64,000 bases of DNA from NCBI GenBank assembly GCA_963920665.1, contig OY987266.1, positions 18,209,248-18,273,247 on the forward strand, given 5' to 3'. Below are positions 35,351 through 48,067 of the stretch, piece after piece. The translations under genes were made by a program, and so were the position numbers. The notes under the pieces were generated by a model. That model made no database searches, was not told the origin of the DNA, and worked only from the letters and a program-made list of their open reading frames with translations. Within the stretch, counting starts at the first letter, position 1. Every line of letters begins with the position of its first letter. This DNA comes from Straminergon stramineum. Lineage: Eukaryota > Streptophyta > Bryopsida > Hypnales > Calliergonaceae.

Positions 35351-35483
35351 GTAGTGGTTCTTGGATACCTTATATGATACCTAACGAAGCAATGATTGAT
35401 TTGGACAACCATGTCAGTCTGTTGTGATGGCAACGTACAAATTAGCCGGTTGCATTATCACATGTGGTGGTGGTAACAGTGCT

Positions 35484-36067
35484 AAAAGTAACAAAAAATC
35501 ACATCTATAGCTAAACCTCCCTCTACTAAAATGCTTCTTAGTCACTCATTATCTCTTGGATTGATATGAAATTTTAACCACACAAACTAGACTATTATGT
35601 AAAACTTTTTTCCAACAAAAATGATTGAAAATAGATGACATATGAAGAAGTTATAAGCTGCGGAAGTTCAATGTAATGCAAAAATGTCTAGATTTTGAAC
35701 TTCGAATTGCTCCCACACATTCAGAACAACTTGGATTGACATGAAAATTTTACCACAATAACTAGACCTTAAGAGGAACAAAACACAACAAATTTTACCA
35801 AAAATAAACATTTTATGAAAAAGTTACAAGCCCCCGAAGTTGCATCCATCATAATGCAATGTGATGAACTCAAATTGAACATGTGAACTTTGAAGAGCTC
35901 TCAAAAACTTAGTACATCTTCGATTGATCTGAAAATTTTGCTAGTGAAACTAGACTAACATGCGCAACTTTTCCAACAAGTTTTTATTGAATTTGGACAT
36001 CGGATGCAAAAGTAACAGGACTTTCAATTTGACTACCAAACATTGTGAGGACACATGATGAGGGGTT
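35484..36067 (+). mobile_element. 5'-truncated family A TTAA-type element
   Basis: It matches 53575-54174 and 59000-59576 and ends GATGAGGGG before TTTA. The other half of the element is missing, so it is a fragment. Sequence from 36070 to 36472 shows no gene. Confidence 0.6.
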
Positions 36068-36476
36068 TACTACCACAAAACTTATTGGCTGCGTCTGTCA
36101 CCCTCCTTGCATTCTCTAAGGTTCTTGATACACTAGCCATTGCAGAGGGGGTACCTTATGCCTACCATAAACCCCCTAAACGACATATAAGAGTGGGAAG
36201 TACACAATACAATCCCTTCTCATAGGCACATCATTAGCATCTTTACTCCAATTCTTTTTTGAAACCATTATATTTCCCTCTAACCTTTGCCATCAAGTTC
36301 AAAGTTTGGAGTTTTTCCAAAGTCACCAATGTTCTTTGCTAAAATGCAGGAATACAAGAAACTGTAGGCTAATTTTGTCCAGAACCTCTTAAAAGGGTTA
36401 ATACCTCATCATCATCACTCAAACCATTGATTTTGGTCAATAACCAACCTAATGTAGTCCTAATCTTATTTATTAA

Positions 36477-37402
36477 CCCCTAAAGTTCCTTGACTACCTT
36501 ATCACCAAAAACCCTCAAAAACTGCCATTTCTAATACAAGTACCAAATTTTTGAAAAAATATCATTTTTGGACACATGTAACCGTAGGATCTTGTATTAA
36601 TCTACATTGAGAAGATGTGGAAAAAATTTCAGAAATTTCCACCATGTAGATTGCAAGATATTAACATTTGAAGTGACAAAAATCCTTTTTTTGGCCCTGC
36701 GAAAAACCGGGCAGCTGCACTTCACAAAATCCTATTTGTATGAAAAAATGTCCAAAATGGTGGTGCTTCTTTAGATTCATTCTTGAAGTCAAGTTGTCTA
36801 TATTCTTGAAAATTTTCAGATCATTTGGAATTGTGCAACATATAGGAAAAAAATAGTAAGTACAAAGATGTAGAGAATGATTCAAAATACTAAATTGTTA
36901 ATAGTTTATTATGGGAATTGGAAAATGCCAATCCCAATGGTGGAAATGTTGTAATAAACAATCTATACCCTATGATTTTATTTTTTTCCAAAAATATTAA
37001 AAATTGAGTTAAATAAAGGACTTCAAAGTTTATTTTAGAGTAGAAAATCCATAAGTGCCCGTAAACTAAAACATCTCATAACTTTTGACTCATTGATCAA
37101 AATGGAATGATTCAAAGCTTTCTATGTATATATCAATCTAAAAAACCAATTTGAAATTTTTATTTTTGAAAAAAGTGATTTTTTCAGATCTGCCCGGACT
37201 GCCCGAGATGAGAAACAAACAACATATTAGGTCATAACTTTTGACTCATATTTTCAAATGTTCTGAAATTTAGTGTATATGAAAGATATTCCTTGTCCAC
37301 ACCTTCTACTAAAATTTCAGCCCAAAACATGAAAATTTGTAGTTACACATACTTGCCCAAAATTTCTATGTTGCCAAAAAAGGCACCTTAGTCCTTTAAG
37401 GG
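36477..37402 (-). mobile_element. TTAA-bounded element, family B copy 2 (926 bp)
   Basis: TTAA flanks it at 36473-36476 and 37403-37406. Ends are CCCCTAAAGTTCC and, inverted, CCCTTAAAGGAC. The interior is the reverse complement of family B copies at 15911-16834 and 54784-55716. No transposase frame. Confidence 0.8.
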
Positions 37403-38959
37403 TTAAAGACAGTCTGTCATGGGTTGATGTAAAACTCTAATGAGTCATTTCCTAGGTGGCTATCATGGATGGTTTGCCTGTCATAGGCAGGTTTACCTTA
37501 CCTTACATTGACCCCAATTTGGAAGTAAACCTGTGACTTGCAAAGGTCTGACAACCAATAAACATGAGTCAAATCAATCCATGCATGTTGCCTTCAAGTA
37601 CAGGTTCCAAAACGCCTGAGGAGAGAGAGACAACAGTTCCTACACTATGAAACAATGAACAAGGACAAGAATCCATTCTTGACAGACAGACCAGCGTAAC
37701 AAACCATGAAACCAACATTCCAGGCTAAAACCATACCATCCAAAACTCCTAATGGCTTCACATTCATGCAATATTTTTTGGGAGTGAACTAAGAAACTGC
37801 AGAGTTTGACATAATCATAGTCCCAGAACAAACACATGCAAAAATCTTCTCAAAATGTTGGAAATTCTCCATCAATTGCTGTTCAGAAATGAAATGTATC
37901 CTTGTGGAACTCATTTACCTCTAGGCCAACTTCTTCAGAAGGTTAGCCCGGCATGAGGAAACACATCTTTATCAACATTAGATGAAATCTGGCCATTTAG
38001 AAGACTGTGAGTTCCCCGCAGTGGGGAACTCGATGAACTACGTCACTTCAACATGATGATGTGGTCAGGAAGCGGTTACGTTAGATTTTTTTTTTTTTAA
38101 ATTTTTTGCTCGACTTTTTTTGCAATTTCAGGGCGCAAAAAAATTGTAAAATAAAATAAAATAAAATAAATAAAAATAAAATTTGATCTTTATGACAACT
38201 GACAGCAGTCAGCCGTTCCCCTACTGTTGCAGGAACAACGTGGGGGAACAGGCCTGAAACGGCCCTCGCAAGCTCCTGAAAAACATCTAATGTATAATAC
38301 AAATTGCCATTGGCTTCAAAAGTCACAGCAGGCTGCTGGGTCATGGGAGTTTGTACATCGGAGATGTTTACTTAACACTGCATGCAGCATGGCCATCCAT
38401 GACAGGTCCTCAATCTACATTTTGTTTGTCCTGGGAGTCCACGTGATCCTACAGACATTGCGGCATCACCATCAAGGAGGCCATGGCTACCTTGACGATC
38501 ACTGACAAGTCGGACAATGTGAAAAATGTCACAAATGGACCCCTACAAAATAACCATGTGAAGGATCTTTCAATAATGTAAGGAATGCAACTTCATCACT
38601 GAAAACAAATTCGTTTAATCTTAGACAACCGGTACAGATTGATTACAACAACAAGCAACACCTAAACATATGAGCTAAGGTAGTCTGCTCTTAAAAGCGA
38701 CCATTTAAGAGCTGATTGCCTTTTGGGGGAAGCAAAATTCCTTTTAACAATTTTCAGTCAATTTTTGTAGGAAGAAAAATGGAATTGGCATCTGACCCAA
38801 GTTGTTTCATATTTTTTGGACCTTTGTGGAATTAGTTACAAATTTTAGAAGTTGAAATGCAACTGTCATTGAAAGCGACCACCTCCTGAAATGTGCACTT
38901 ATGGTACATTGAAGAAAGCAAAATGTACCTGTGCATCATGATTGCTCTTAGAGCATGGT

Positions 38960-39305
38960 TGCTTAGTCAATTGAATGATATTTTTTTTCATCAATGTGTT
39001 TGTATGGTGATTTTGAATCACTTTAAGGTTTAAAATTTTTTCATTTGAATAGATTTAGAAACCAAATTTCACCTCCAAGTGTGTTTTTAGAAAAGTTTCA
39101 GCATCCTTATTTCAACACTAAAACATTATAATCTTGCAATCTATGTGATCAAATGACACCAAATTTAATGCACATCATCTACAACAAGTGCACTATAAGA
39201 TTGTATGGTTGAGATTTCTATACCTTAATGGTATTTAGATCTATAATACTTGAAAAGCAATGATGTTTTTAGACCCCAAAAACCTTGGGCTTTTAGGGAT
39301 AAGTT
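38960..39305 (-). mobile_element. fragment of a family A TTAA-type element
   Basis: It aligns with 40420-40737 (same orientation) and, inverted, with 53201-53520. It retains one decayed end near 39290-39305 and lacks the other. Confidence 0.55.
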
Positions 39306-39530
39306 AAGAGCACACTACCTTAATGTTGATTTTTAGTCACCTAGCAACAAAACTCTGAAATGTAATATTTTTGCATATAGTATCCAAGTGATGTATTAGT
39401 TGATACATCAGAAGCCACTATGATTTGAAGCTAACAGGAATCTTAACATTGTGACTAAATTAAATACTATACTTAGCATCATTATTTATAATAAAGTGTT
39501 CGTTTAAGGAGTGGTTTTAGGAATAGTTTA

Positions 39531-39749
39531 AGGTAAGAGCACCCAATGGCGTCCCTATACCCAATTGCGTCAGATTCTACGTCAGGAATTCATTCTAGAA
39601 CATAAATGTAGCTAGATTGTAGGCCTCTTATCATTTTAGGTCAAAAAAATAAGCTATGTACTGACTACTTACATTTACATCCTAAAATGATTATGCTCTG
39701 TAGAATCTGACGCAATTGGGTACAGGGATGCCATTGGGTGCTCTTACCT
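39531..39749. mobile_element. MITE with about 50-bp inverted ends (219 bp)
   Basis: The left end begins AGGTAAGAGCACCCAATGGC and the right end mirrors it over about 50 bases, including ATTGCGTCAGATTCTAC. It is flanked by TTAA on both sides, so the duplication may be TA (core AGG...CCT) or TTAA (core GG...CC). The right TTAA is shared with the next element. No coding capacity. Confidence 0.8.
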
Positions 39750-39752
39750 TAA

Positions 39753-40737
39753 CCCCTCATTGCCAAAGGGGATAAAAAGTGTCCTCATGTTGTCTCGCAA
39801 TCAATTTCAAAGTGTTTTTACTTTTGCATCCAATGTTTGAATTCAATAAAATTTGTTGGAAGAGTTGCACATATTAGTCTAGTTTCATTGGTAAAGTTTT
39901 CAGATCAGTCTAAGATGTACTGAGTTTTTTAGAGCCCTTTGTAGTTCACAAGTACAATTTGAGTTCACCACAATTGATGTCATTGCATTCTGATGGATGC
40001 AACTTCGGGGGGCTTGTAACTTTTTCATAAAATGTTTGTTTTCAATAAAAATTTGTTGTGTTTTGTTCCTCTTAAGGTCTAGTTATTGTGGTAAATTTTT
40101 CATGTCAATCCAAGTTATTTGAATGTTTGGGAGCAATTTGAAGCTCAAAATCCAAACATTTTTGCATTACAGTGAACTTCCGCGGCTTATAACTTCTTCA
40201 TAAGTGGTCCGTTTTCAATCATTTTTGTTGGAAAAGTTTTACATACTAGTCTAGTTTGTGTGGTTAAAATTTCATATCAATCCAAGAGGTAATGAATGAT
40301 TGAGAAGCATTTTAGTAGAGGGAGGTTCAACCATAGATGTGATTTTTTGCTACTTTTTTTCAGTGTTTTTTGACATTTCAAAACAATTTTGTAGACACAA
40401 TAAATCAATTGAATGATATTTTTTTTCACCAAAGTGTTTGTCTTTTGGTTTTGACTCAGTTTGTAGTTAAACATTTTTTCATTTGAGTAGGTTTAGGAAT
40501 CGAATTCACCTCCAAATGTGTTTTTAAAGAAAATTTCAGCATCTTTTTTCAAAACTAAAACATTATAATCGTTCAATCTATACGGTCAAATGACCCCAAA
40601 TTTTTTTCACACCATCTAAAACATGCACACTACAAGATTGTATGGTTGAGATTTTCATACTTCACTGAAATTTAGACTTATAGCACTTGAAAAGCAAAGA
40701 TGCTTTTACACATGTTTGGACTTTGGGCGATGAGGGG
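39753..40737 (-). mobile_element. TTAA-bounded element, family A copy 3 (985 bp)
   Basis: TTAA flanks it at 39749-39752 and 40738-40741. Ends are CCCCTCATTGCCAAAGG and, inverted, CCCCTCATCGCCCAAAG. It aligns in reverse orientation with 53201-54174 and 58613-59576. No transposase frame. Confidence 0.85.
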
Positions 40738-41461
40738 TTAAGGATGCGCTAGAATGGTCCTTGTCTTAGAGCAACCCAGTTTGCTTCAATGCACGGCATG
40801 ATCAGTATTTGGAATGGAACACCTAAACCTTAAACCCTAAAAAAAAGAAAGGTACTTACAAGCTTTCACAGAAGTAGCTAAAATTCGCTCCATTGCTAGT
40901 AAAAATTTTCAATAGCTTAATGTACATTGGAAAAAATCCTTGAAAAAATTAGATTTTATTCAAGATTGCAACAACCAATACATTTTGATAGTCAATATGC
41001 AACTTTCTCTACATTGGAATTAGCATCTATTTAGTCAATTTTGTGGTAAATTACTCCCAATAATTGTTTACAACTTGCAAGATCCTTTTTTCTTTTTTTT
41101 TTCTTTAATACTAATTTGTCTCAAGGTAGCCAAAGTTGATGCATGTTTATCTTGAAAGTAGCATATTGCACTAAATTCCATAAACTAGTTCTGGGATCAC
41201 TGGTACTTACCTACAACTGAAAGAGAGCAGGTGGTGAGTGAGAGGATTTGAATATGCCGAAGATCCAGTGTTGCCCATTACCTCCTCGTAGATCACAGTT
41301 GCAGATTTCTCGATGGGCTTCTCCTCTTCAACATGAGCTGGTCAATTCAAGCCCTTGGAATTGGGTGGGATTTGACTATTTGAGTAGTCCATCATTGCTG
41401 GCCAGGCCCCAAAAGGTGGACAGATGAATCTAGTGATAAGTTGATAACATCTAAAGCTTAA

Positions 41462-42307
41462 GAGCATCCCCACGGCAGGCGCGCTGCACAGAGGCGCCTG
41501 GAGGGGTTCTACCGTGCCGGTTCGAAGTGTTTGGAGGCACTTCTCCTCCTGTGCCCCACGGCAAACACGCCACAATGGACCGCCAAGCCCAGCATTTAAT
41601 GATAGGGTTGGTTTCTTTTCCTTCAAAAACTAATTGTATAAACTCGAATTTGCCAATGCATTGAGAGAATTGATTTTAGAATCATCCCCGCCGCGTCCCA
41701 TCGGCGTTTTCTATTGGCACTCAGTCATAGAATCCGGAGGGAATCTCTTTATAAGGACACGGGGTGGTACGAGATAGTCCAACCCATGTGGGATAAGTGA
41801 ATTAGAGTTAGTAGAAACTTTAACCACTCATGGTTGAAGCCTCTACTAACTCTAATTTACATATCCCACATGGGTTGGACTATCTCCTTCCACCCCATGT
41901 ATTTATAATGAGATTTCCTTCCCTCCCCAAGTTTCTAATTTGAACTGACGATAGATGAGGGTTAACCTCGAAATATGTTGAGTTCAATATGAACGACGTT
42001 GAGTTTATTTATAAGGGTTCTGGATTTAATTTGAATAGAATTGAACATCAATTGAATTATTTTTTAACGACGCTGAGGCCAACGGGGCCAGCTGGGAGGT
42101 CGGCAACTCGAAAACCGGGCCAGGATTGAATGACCAGCTTGTAGCGCGGCGCGCTGAGGGCACTCCAGTTGACAGAGCCCTCGCTGTTTTCTGGCGTGGC
42201 CTGTCCGATTCTGCAGTGTAGCGCGGCTGCCGTGGGGTTCCTGCGAAGCAATGACGCGCCAGGCCAGCGTGTATGACCCCCCTGGCGCGCCTGCCGTGGG
42301 GATGCTC
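41462..42307. mobile_element. PIF/Harbinger-like element (846 bp)
   Basis: The ends GAGCATCCCCACGGCAGGCG are exact inverted repeats over at least 22 bases, flanked by TAA (41459-41461 and 42308-42310). A GAGCATC-type end with a TAA/TTA duplication is typical of PIF/Harbinger elements and their MITEs in plants. The termini are GC-rich. No transposase is present; the overlapping open frames at 42026-42410 have no recognisable domain. It contains another hairpin element at 41736-41926. Confidence 0.8.
41736..41926. mobile_element. hairpin MITE nested in the PIF/Harbinger-like element
   Basis: Almost the whole block is one inverted repeat around 41830, with GATAGTCCAACCCATGTGGG in the left arm and its complement in the right. 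Related single arms occur at about 17180-17240 and 63890-63965, so it is a repeat family. Confidence 0.7.
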
Positions 42308-42310
42308 TAA

Positions 42311-43179
42311 TACCACAGCTCTGCTTGTATGCTTGCCTCCAACCTAACACACACAAAACATTTGGAATCAGATCAGACAAGTAAGCTTTGAATTCTTCAG
42401 GCACTAACATAATGCAAAAACCTCATCGCAAAAATCTTATGGCAATTGCAAGGGTAATGTGTTAGAAAATAAAGTAAAAAATATTGCATAGTAATCATTT
42501 TTGTATTTGAAATTCCATTTAAATTGTCTCTCATTCTTCATTCATTAGTGTTCAAAGATTTAAGTTATTCTAATGTACATGATTTGTTTACACCGCTAAC
42601 AATATTTTAGAAGATCATCATCGTTTATTTTATTTATCAAAATTTTACACAAATCTTAATTTGTAGTAATTTTTGCTTCATTCATTAATAATATTTTATA
42701 TCTTTTTTATTCATTGAAATATATAAAAATTTAGATTGATATTAATGATTCCTCTTGAAGTTCATTGCTAAGGGTGTTTGAGGTGTAAAACATACAAAAA
42801 TCACTTGGAATGTTGTTTCTCTACTATTCTTCAATGTTGTTTGTTCCTTGAGAAGAAATTTCAACATGAACGAGAAAATATGGTCATATTTTCCAATTAT
42901 AATACCAATAAATTTCATTTTCATACAAAGACCATGAAAATCACATATCTTAATAGAAACAATGAGAACTTTTCTCATACAATATATAGATGATATATAG
43001 ACTCAAATAGGAAAACTCCGAATCAAATCAAATTTTTTATCTAACTTGAAAGGCCTTATGAACTTAGAAAGGTAGGAAAAAAAATATAAAATTCAATTTT
43101 GTATCTGATTTGAAAGGCCAAATTGAACTAGGAAATGAAGTTTGATTGTGATTCCAAGCAGGAACTTTACCTTTGACCT
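42311..43179. other. AT-rich intergenic sequence
   Basis: No gene, no clear element. The overlapping frames at 42742-42993 lack any domain. Confidence 0.5.
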
Positions 43180-43183
43180 TTAA

Positions 43184-44138
43184 ACTCTAAAGGACTAGGC
43201 ATTCAAATTTTGAACAACGGATGAAGGCAAACACATCCCTAGCATGCAAAATTGCATATTTTTGTTCATTAATTTTTTGGAAGATTCTTCTATTAGTTCT
43301 TTAACATTTGTATAGTGTAGATTTTGAAGATTTTTCTATGCAAATATTCTATATTTCAAAGGTTACAAGCAAGTCTTGCCTTAAAATATAACTTCTTCAA
43401 TTCAAGAAAGGATCCTTGAAAAATGACTTGAACTAAAATGTAAACTAAAAATATTCAAAAAATACTATGATTAGAGCTCAACATTTTGATCTTAGAGGGA
43501 AAAAATTTGTATAAAAAGCACAAATATCCAATCTACAATCAATTTGTGAAGGACTTTTCAATTGTTGACTTAAAATATTATTGAAAAATATTGGTTTGTG
43601 TACTAGAGTAACCTACCATTTATTGCACACATCCAAAAAATGGACAACAATCGTTGTCATTTTCTGAGCACTAACTGCATGATCCAACTACCAATTCAAC
43701 TGCAATGAGAACAACATTTTGTATCACCAGTTCACCACCCAATGACCACACATTGTGTGGTGAAGGGTTGCAAGGAATTTTTAACTAGATTTTAGCTTCA
43801 TTGCCTTTAAATTGCAATAAAATTGGTAAGAAGAAATATTTTTGCATTTTGTTTTTCACATGTAAATCTTAACATGAATTTTAATAATCACACCAAATTT
43901 CAAAACATGTAAGTCTCCATATTTATGCAGAGAAGAATTTGAGTTTTGTCAATGTGGTGTTTGGCTAGTTTATATACTCTAGTTAATTTAGCCTGATATG
44001 GATATGATCTATGCATCAGATTTTACAACTATTGATTGAGAGCCTTCATCATTAAATTGTTGGTCTAGTATGTTTCATCTTATAATTCAAGTCATTTTGC
44101 AATTTTGAAAATCTGAACTAACCATGGTCGTTTAGGAG
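43184..44138. mobile_element. old TTAA-bounded element (955 bp)
   Basis: TTAA lies at 43180-43183 and 44139-44142. The ends ACTCTAAAGGAC and, inverted, ACTCCTAAACGAC are decayed versions of the CCCCTAAAG type. Parts recur at 12041-12778, and there the same 3' flank follows. So the insertion predates the segmental duplication. Confidence 0.5.
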
Positions 44139-44144
44139 TTAAAG

Positions 44145-46320
44145 GACACAAGTTGGTTGTGACCTTCAAGTGTTAAAAACAGGGGCTAATAAAACTCTTT
44201 CAAATAGAGCTCTGACATCCTCATTGCTACAAAGAGAGAGAGAGAGAGATGAAACCAAGTTATCAGTCCTTGTTTTTGCACATGAGAGTCCACGTGAGGA
44301 TAAGTTATAAATTATGGATTTCCTATGCAGGTCTTCAGGTCTGCATCCTGATTCTTATTACTTTTTGATCACCCCACATCCGTCCCTGAGGGTTTGATAG
44401 CTATGCTAATAAGGCCTTGATCAACAATAAAACTGGAGTTCCTGACACCTATCAGTGTCATTATCATGACAAGCATCCATCCATTCTCTTCACAATCTCC
44501 ATACTGGGACATGTGTCTCTAAATAGAAAGCCTTCACACCAATTTCTTGACAAAAAGGAAACTACATCCCAACTGCCGGAAGACATGGATGCAATATGAT
44601 AGATAAAAAAACACCACAATACAGAAGTTATCTAGAACTTTCATAAACAAGAAAAGCCATCGAGGTGTACCTCAACAATCCTCAGAAGTTGATTATAATT
44701 GTCATGACCGTAGAAGAATGGCCCCTCGCAAATAATCCACAATTCATGAAAACATGGACTGTTAATTGCAAAATAGATCGTAAGAGGAAGACTTGAGGCA
44801 TGGATGTGGACAATAATTGTGGCTTACTGTATATACACCTGAGCTCCACATGAGCAGATTGTAGAGAATAGTCATAGTCTTGAAGAATGACTAGCAACTC
44901 TGGCCTTTGAAGTACTTCATTCCCAAGAGGATAAAAATAGGGGAACATAAGGACGAAATTGCACTTGCAAACATTTAGACACGATCCTAGTTCAATCAAC
45001 AAAGACAAGCAAATACTTATCACTCAGCAACTACACCTAATCCTCAGCAAACAAAAGTCCTTGGCAAACATAAGCATGAAATTGCACACCTTACCTCCTA
45101 TGGGCGGAGCTACAAGATGCTGTGATGTATACAAGAAACCTGAACTCTGAACCCTAAGTCTTGAGCGTTGAAGATCATCATGCCTTGGATCATTTGCCAA
45201 AGATCAATGGTTGACTGGTGCTTCTTACTGTGAGATTCTTCCATGAAAATTTCAGGTAGGGACTACTCATCAATGTTGACCACAAACAACGTGCTTTTCA
45301 GAAATGCCTTGACCAATCAGCGTTTTGCACTACACTTGACTCTTTCACAGGCAATATTATGACCTTTTAGCACTATGGACCACATTTCAGCACTTTTGTA
45401 CTCAAGTCCCATCCTTAAAATCACCACATCTTTTGTAGTGATTGTTGGTTAGTTCTTGAGGATTTTCATTCTTGAAAAATTATAGAATTTAGGACAATGT
45501 GAGGATCATTGTTTTCATCCTTGGAACAAAAATCATTGAAGCAACAATCCAAAACAATGGGGAAGTACAATGGGGAAAAAAACAATGGTGGAGTATAACT
45601 TTCTCATGATAGAACCTTTTATGCTCTTTATAGAATATTACTTGAAGGTGCAAGAATATGAGATTTTTTGATGCTTTTTACATGATTCTAAAACTGAGAC
45701 ACACTTCTTGAAGCCAATGGTCATCAGCCAATGGTCATAGGCTCAACCTCTCAAGGGTAAAAATAGACTTCTCGAAGTTAAAAAGTTACCTCCACTTTTC
45801 AAGAGCCTCTTGCTGAAATTTTGAGACCAACAATTTCAATTCTCATCTTGCAAGTGTTGCACACTTACATGTAGAATTCTTGATAAAACATTTGTCTATT
45901 TGTTTATGGAAGTCCAATCTTACTCATACTAATGATGTTTAGAAAAGAATAATAGTTGAAAAAAAATCATTGATTGCATTTCTATGCAGGTTCCAAAAAC
46001 CAACATCAACACATTCAAAAGAATCATCAAATAGAGGGGCAAAGGTGTGTGCGAGCTGAAGGCAATCTATTCTGAAGAAATACCATCCATATATTCCATC
46101 TGATTCGTGATAAAAACCTAGAGTGTGGCAAGCACATGTTTCCATTGTTTCTTGCCCTGTCCCAGTACATATGATTGACTAGTATATATATTTTTCAAGG
46201 AGAAAGCCACCCAAATGTGGTTGGGGACAAACCAAACCCAAGTTCAAGCTACTTGTGCCGGAAAGCCCTTCATCCCCAGCTCACTCCCGACCAACTTAGC
46301 GTTTCTTCCACTGAAACCCC
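44145..46320 (-). other. unrecognised conserved segment, possibly exons of a minus-strand gene
   Basis: Parts recur elsewhere: 44145-44240 at 12780-12870, and 45700-46320 at 60280-60960. Minus-strand frames include 45939-46145 (68 codons; contains FYHESDGIYGWYFF) and 44682-45023 (contains LQDYDYSLQSAHVELRC). The text before 46150 on the minus strand looks like leader sequence, and the segment lies back-to-back with the kinase-ACR gene, so a divergent gene is conceivable. I recognise no domain and could not build a full set of exons. The paralog at 60540-60780 is full of small changes, which argues for loss of coding constraint at least there. Confidence 0.35.
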
Positions 46321-46339
46321 AAGCGGTGATCAAATCTTG

Positions 46340-48067
46340 ACTCCTACTTCCTAGAGCGGGAGCACACTACAGTCTGGACGAATTCGACGATGGATAAGAG
46401 TCTTCAGAAGCCTCACTCATTCGATCATTCACTGCCTGCCGAGATTTTCTGCTGGAGGATCTGTCGGTGTTGCGAAGCATCCGGCGTCTCGATCTCTACT
46501 GCACACGACACGACAAGGGTTTGAAACGGTAGTGGCGTGCAGCTGCTTGCGGTGAAGAAGCGGTCCTTTCCTTGAGGCAACTCACAACGCCTCGGATTGA
46601 AGGTGCTGCTCAGCTCCCAATCTTTCTACACTGTCGGTGGAGGTCTAATTGAGCTATTTAGGGTTCATTAGAGTGATCACTTCTGTCTTGTTTGAAAGCC
46701 AAATGGAGGAGATTTATTGATGATTGATGAAATTTCTTCTTCGCTTTTTCTGAAACCGTTGGATCTGAAGTCTTACTCATCTGTGCAGTCTGTCTGTGAT
46801 AGCATATTTGATCTATTCAGGGTTCATTCGAATTATCAGATGAAGCTTGTTTGGAAGACTATGAAGGAGAACTGCCAGCTCGGTTGATAATTGATGGAAT
46901 TTGTAGTTGCGTTTTCTGAAAGCGTTGGATCTGAAGTCTTGCTGAGCTCCCAATCTATGTCCACTGTCGGTGGTACCGTAATTGAGCTATTTAGGACTCA
47001 TTAGAATGGTCACTTGGATCTGGCTTGAAAGCCAAACGAAGGAGAACTATGAGCTTGGTTGATATTGGAATTTCTTCTTTGCATTTTCTGCAACCGTTGG
47101 ATCTGAAGTCCTGCTTGTAGTCAAGAAACTTCACAGGGCCATCGGAGTCACGTCATTGTTAAATTTTGAAGCCAACAATTGACTCTTTGATCGTGTGTTC
47201 ATTTGAACGATATGGGATTTTACCTGTTTCGCTGCATTTTTCGGAGCCAATTTCTCGAGTTCTCGAGTGCAGCTGCTTGTGATAGAGGAGCTTTTCCTTG
47301 AGGCAATTCATAATATCTCGGTTTGAAGGGTGCTGCTCAGCCCCTAGTGTATCTAAACTGTCGGGGGTGCCATAATTGAACTATTTAGATTTCGTTCAAA
47401 TGATTTCTTGTGTCTTCTTTGAGAGCTTAATGAATGCATTACCTATAAGGCTTGACAATGGAATCCCTTCTTTACATTTTCTGAAACTGATGGATGGGAT
47501 GTCCTACCTGCTTGTTGCGAATAGCCGTGACTGTACCACTGGAGTCTTGTTATAGTGGAATGTGGAAGCTTGCAATTGACTTTTTTCAACATCGTATATT
47601 GTTTTGAGTTGCAGCGGATTTCACCTGTTTAGTTTCTCTTTTCTGAATCCGTTTCTCGAGTTCCCAACGTTCACTCCCCGTCAATTAATTGAAATCTTCA
47701 AAAATACCAAATTTCTTTCGCATTTGCGCAGGGTTTGGTGTGTGGAATTTCGAAACCTGCTATTGCCTATTTTCTTCGTATGATTGTTCGTGTTGTGTCT
47801 AATTTCAAATGCTTTTCTGATCGCATCGATTTCGTCTTCATCTAGTGCAACCATTTCTTGAGTTTGCGATGTTCACTTCTCCTTTCCATTAAGCGAGATT
47901 TCACAACGTAAATTCCTCTGCGTTTGCGCAGAAGCTGGGGTTGCAAGTCAAACCTTGCTGAAGCCGCCATCTAGTCATGCAGGATTGTAAGCTTTATTGG
48001 AAACTCCTACTCTGAGCCTAGGGTGCCAACTGTGAAGCCAAGAAGGTAGAAAGACGGTTTCGTTGGA
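46340..48067 (+). promoter_or_regulatory. 5' leader/promoter region of the kinase-ACR gene with tandem repeats
   Basis: About four imperfect copies of a 165-180-bp unit lie at about 46605-46780, 46781-46942, 46943-47112 and 47325-47495. Each has a variant of GCTCAGCTCCCAATCT, CATTGTCGGTGG-like text, TAATTGAGCTATTTAGG and CCGTTGGATCTGAAGTC. A second unit of about 200 bp (CATCGGAGTC / CACTGGAGTC to TTTCTCGAGTTC) follows at about 47135-47275 and 47520-47665, giving a higher-order pattern. The region is less AT-rich than intergenic DNA. It is missing from the broken copy at 7098. I could not place a TATA box or start of transcription. Confidence 0.6.

Larger units (their letters stand above)
37485..41260. 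repeat. segment duplicated at 55750-58370
   Basis: Both copies start TGACCCCAATTTGGAAGTAAA (37492 and 55763) and share landmarks such as AGACAACCGGTACA (38625 and 56577). They end near AGCAGGTGGTGAGTGAGAGGA (41226 and 58335). Each carries its own set of inserted elements. On the minus strand both copies contain short, partly similar frames (37640-37837; 55902-56210) that look like remnants of a gene I do not recognise. Positions 37910-38510 are present only here and contain a short palindrome around 38008-38030. Confidence 0.7.

Noticed and set aside
38081..38344. 87-codon minus-strand frame starting MTQQPAVTFEANG
   Set aside because: It lies in a palindromic, MITE-like stretch absent from the paralogous segment and ends in low-complexity Lys/Phe text, so a coding role is unlikely.
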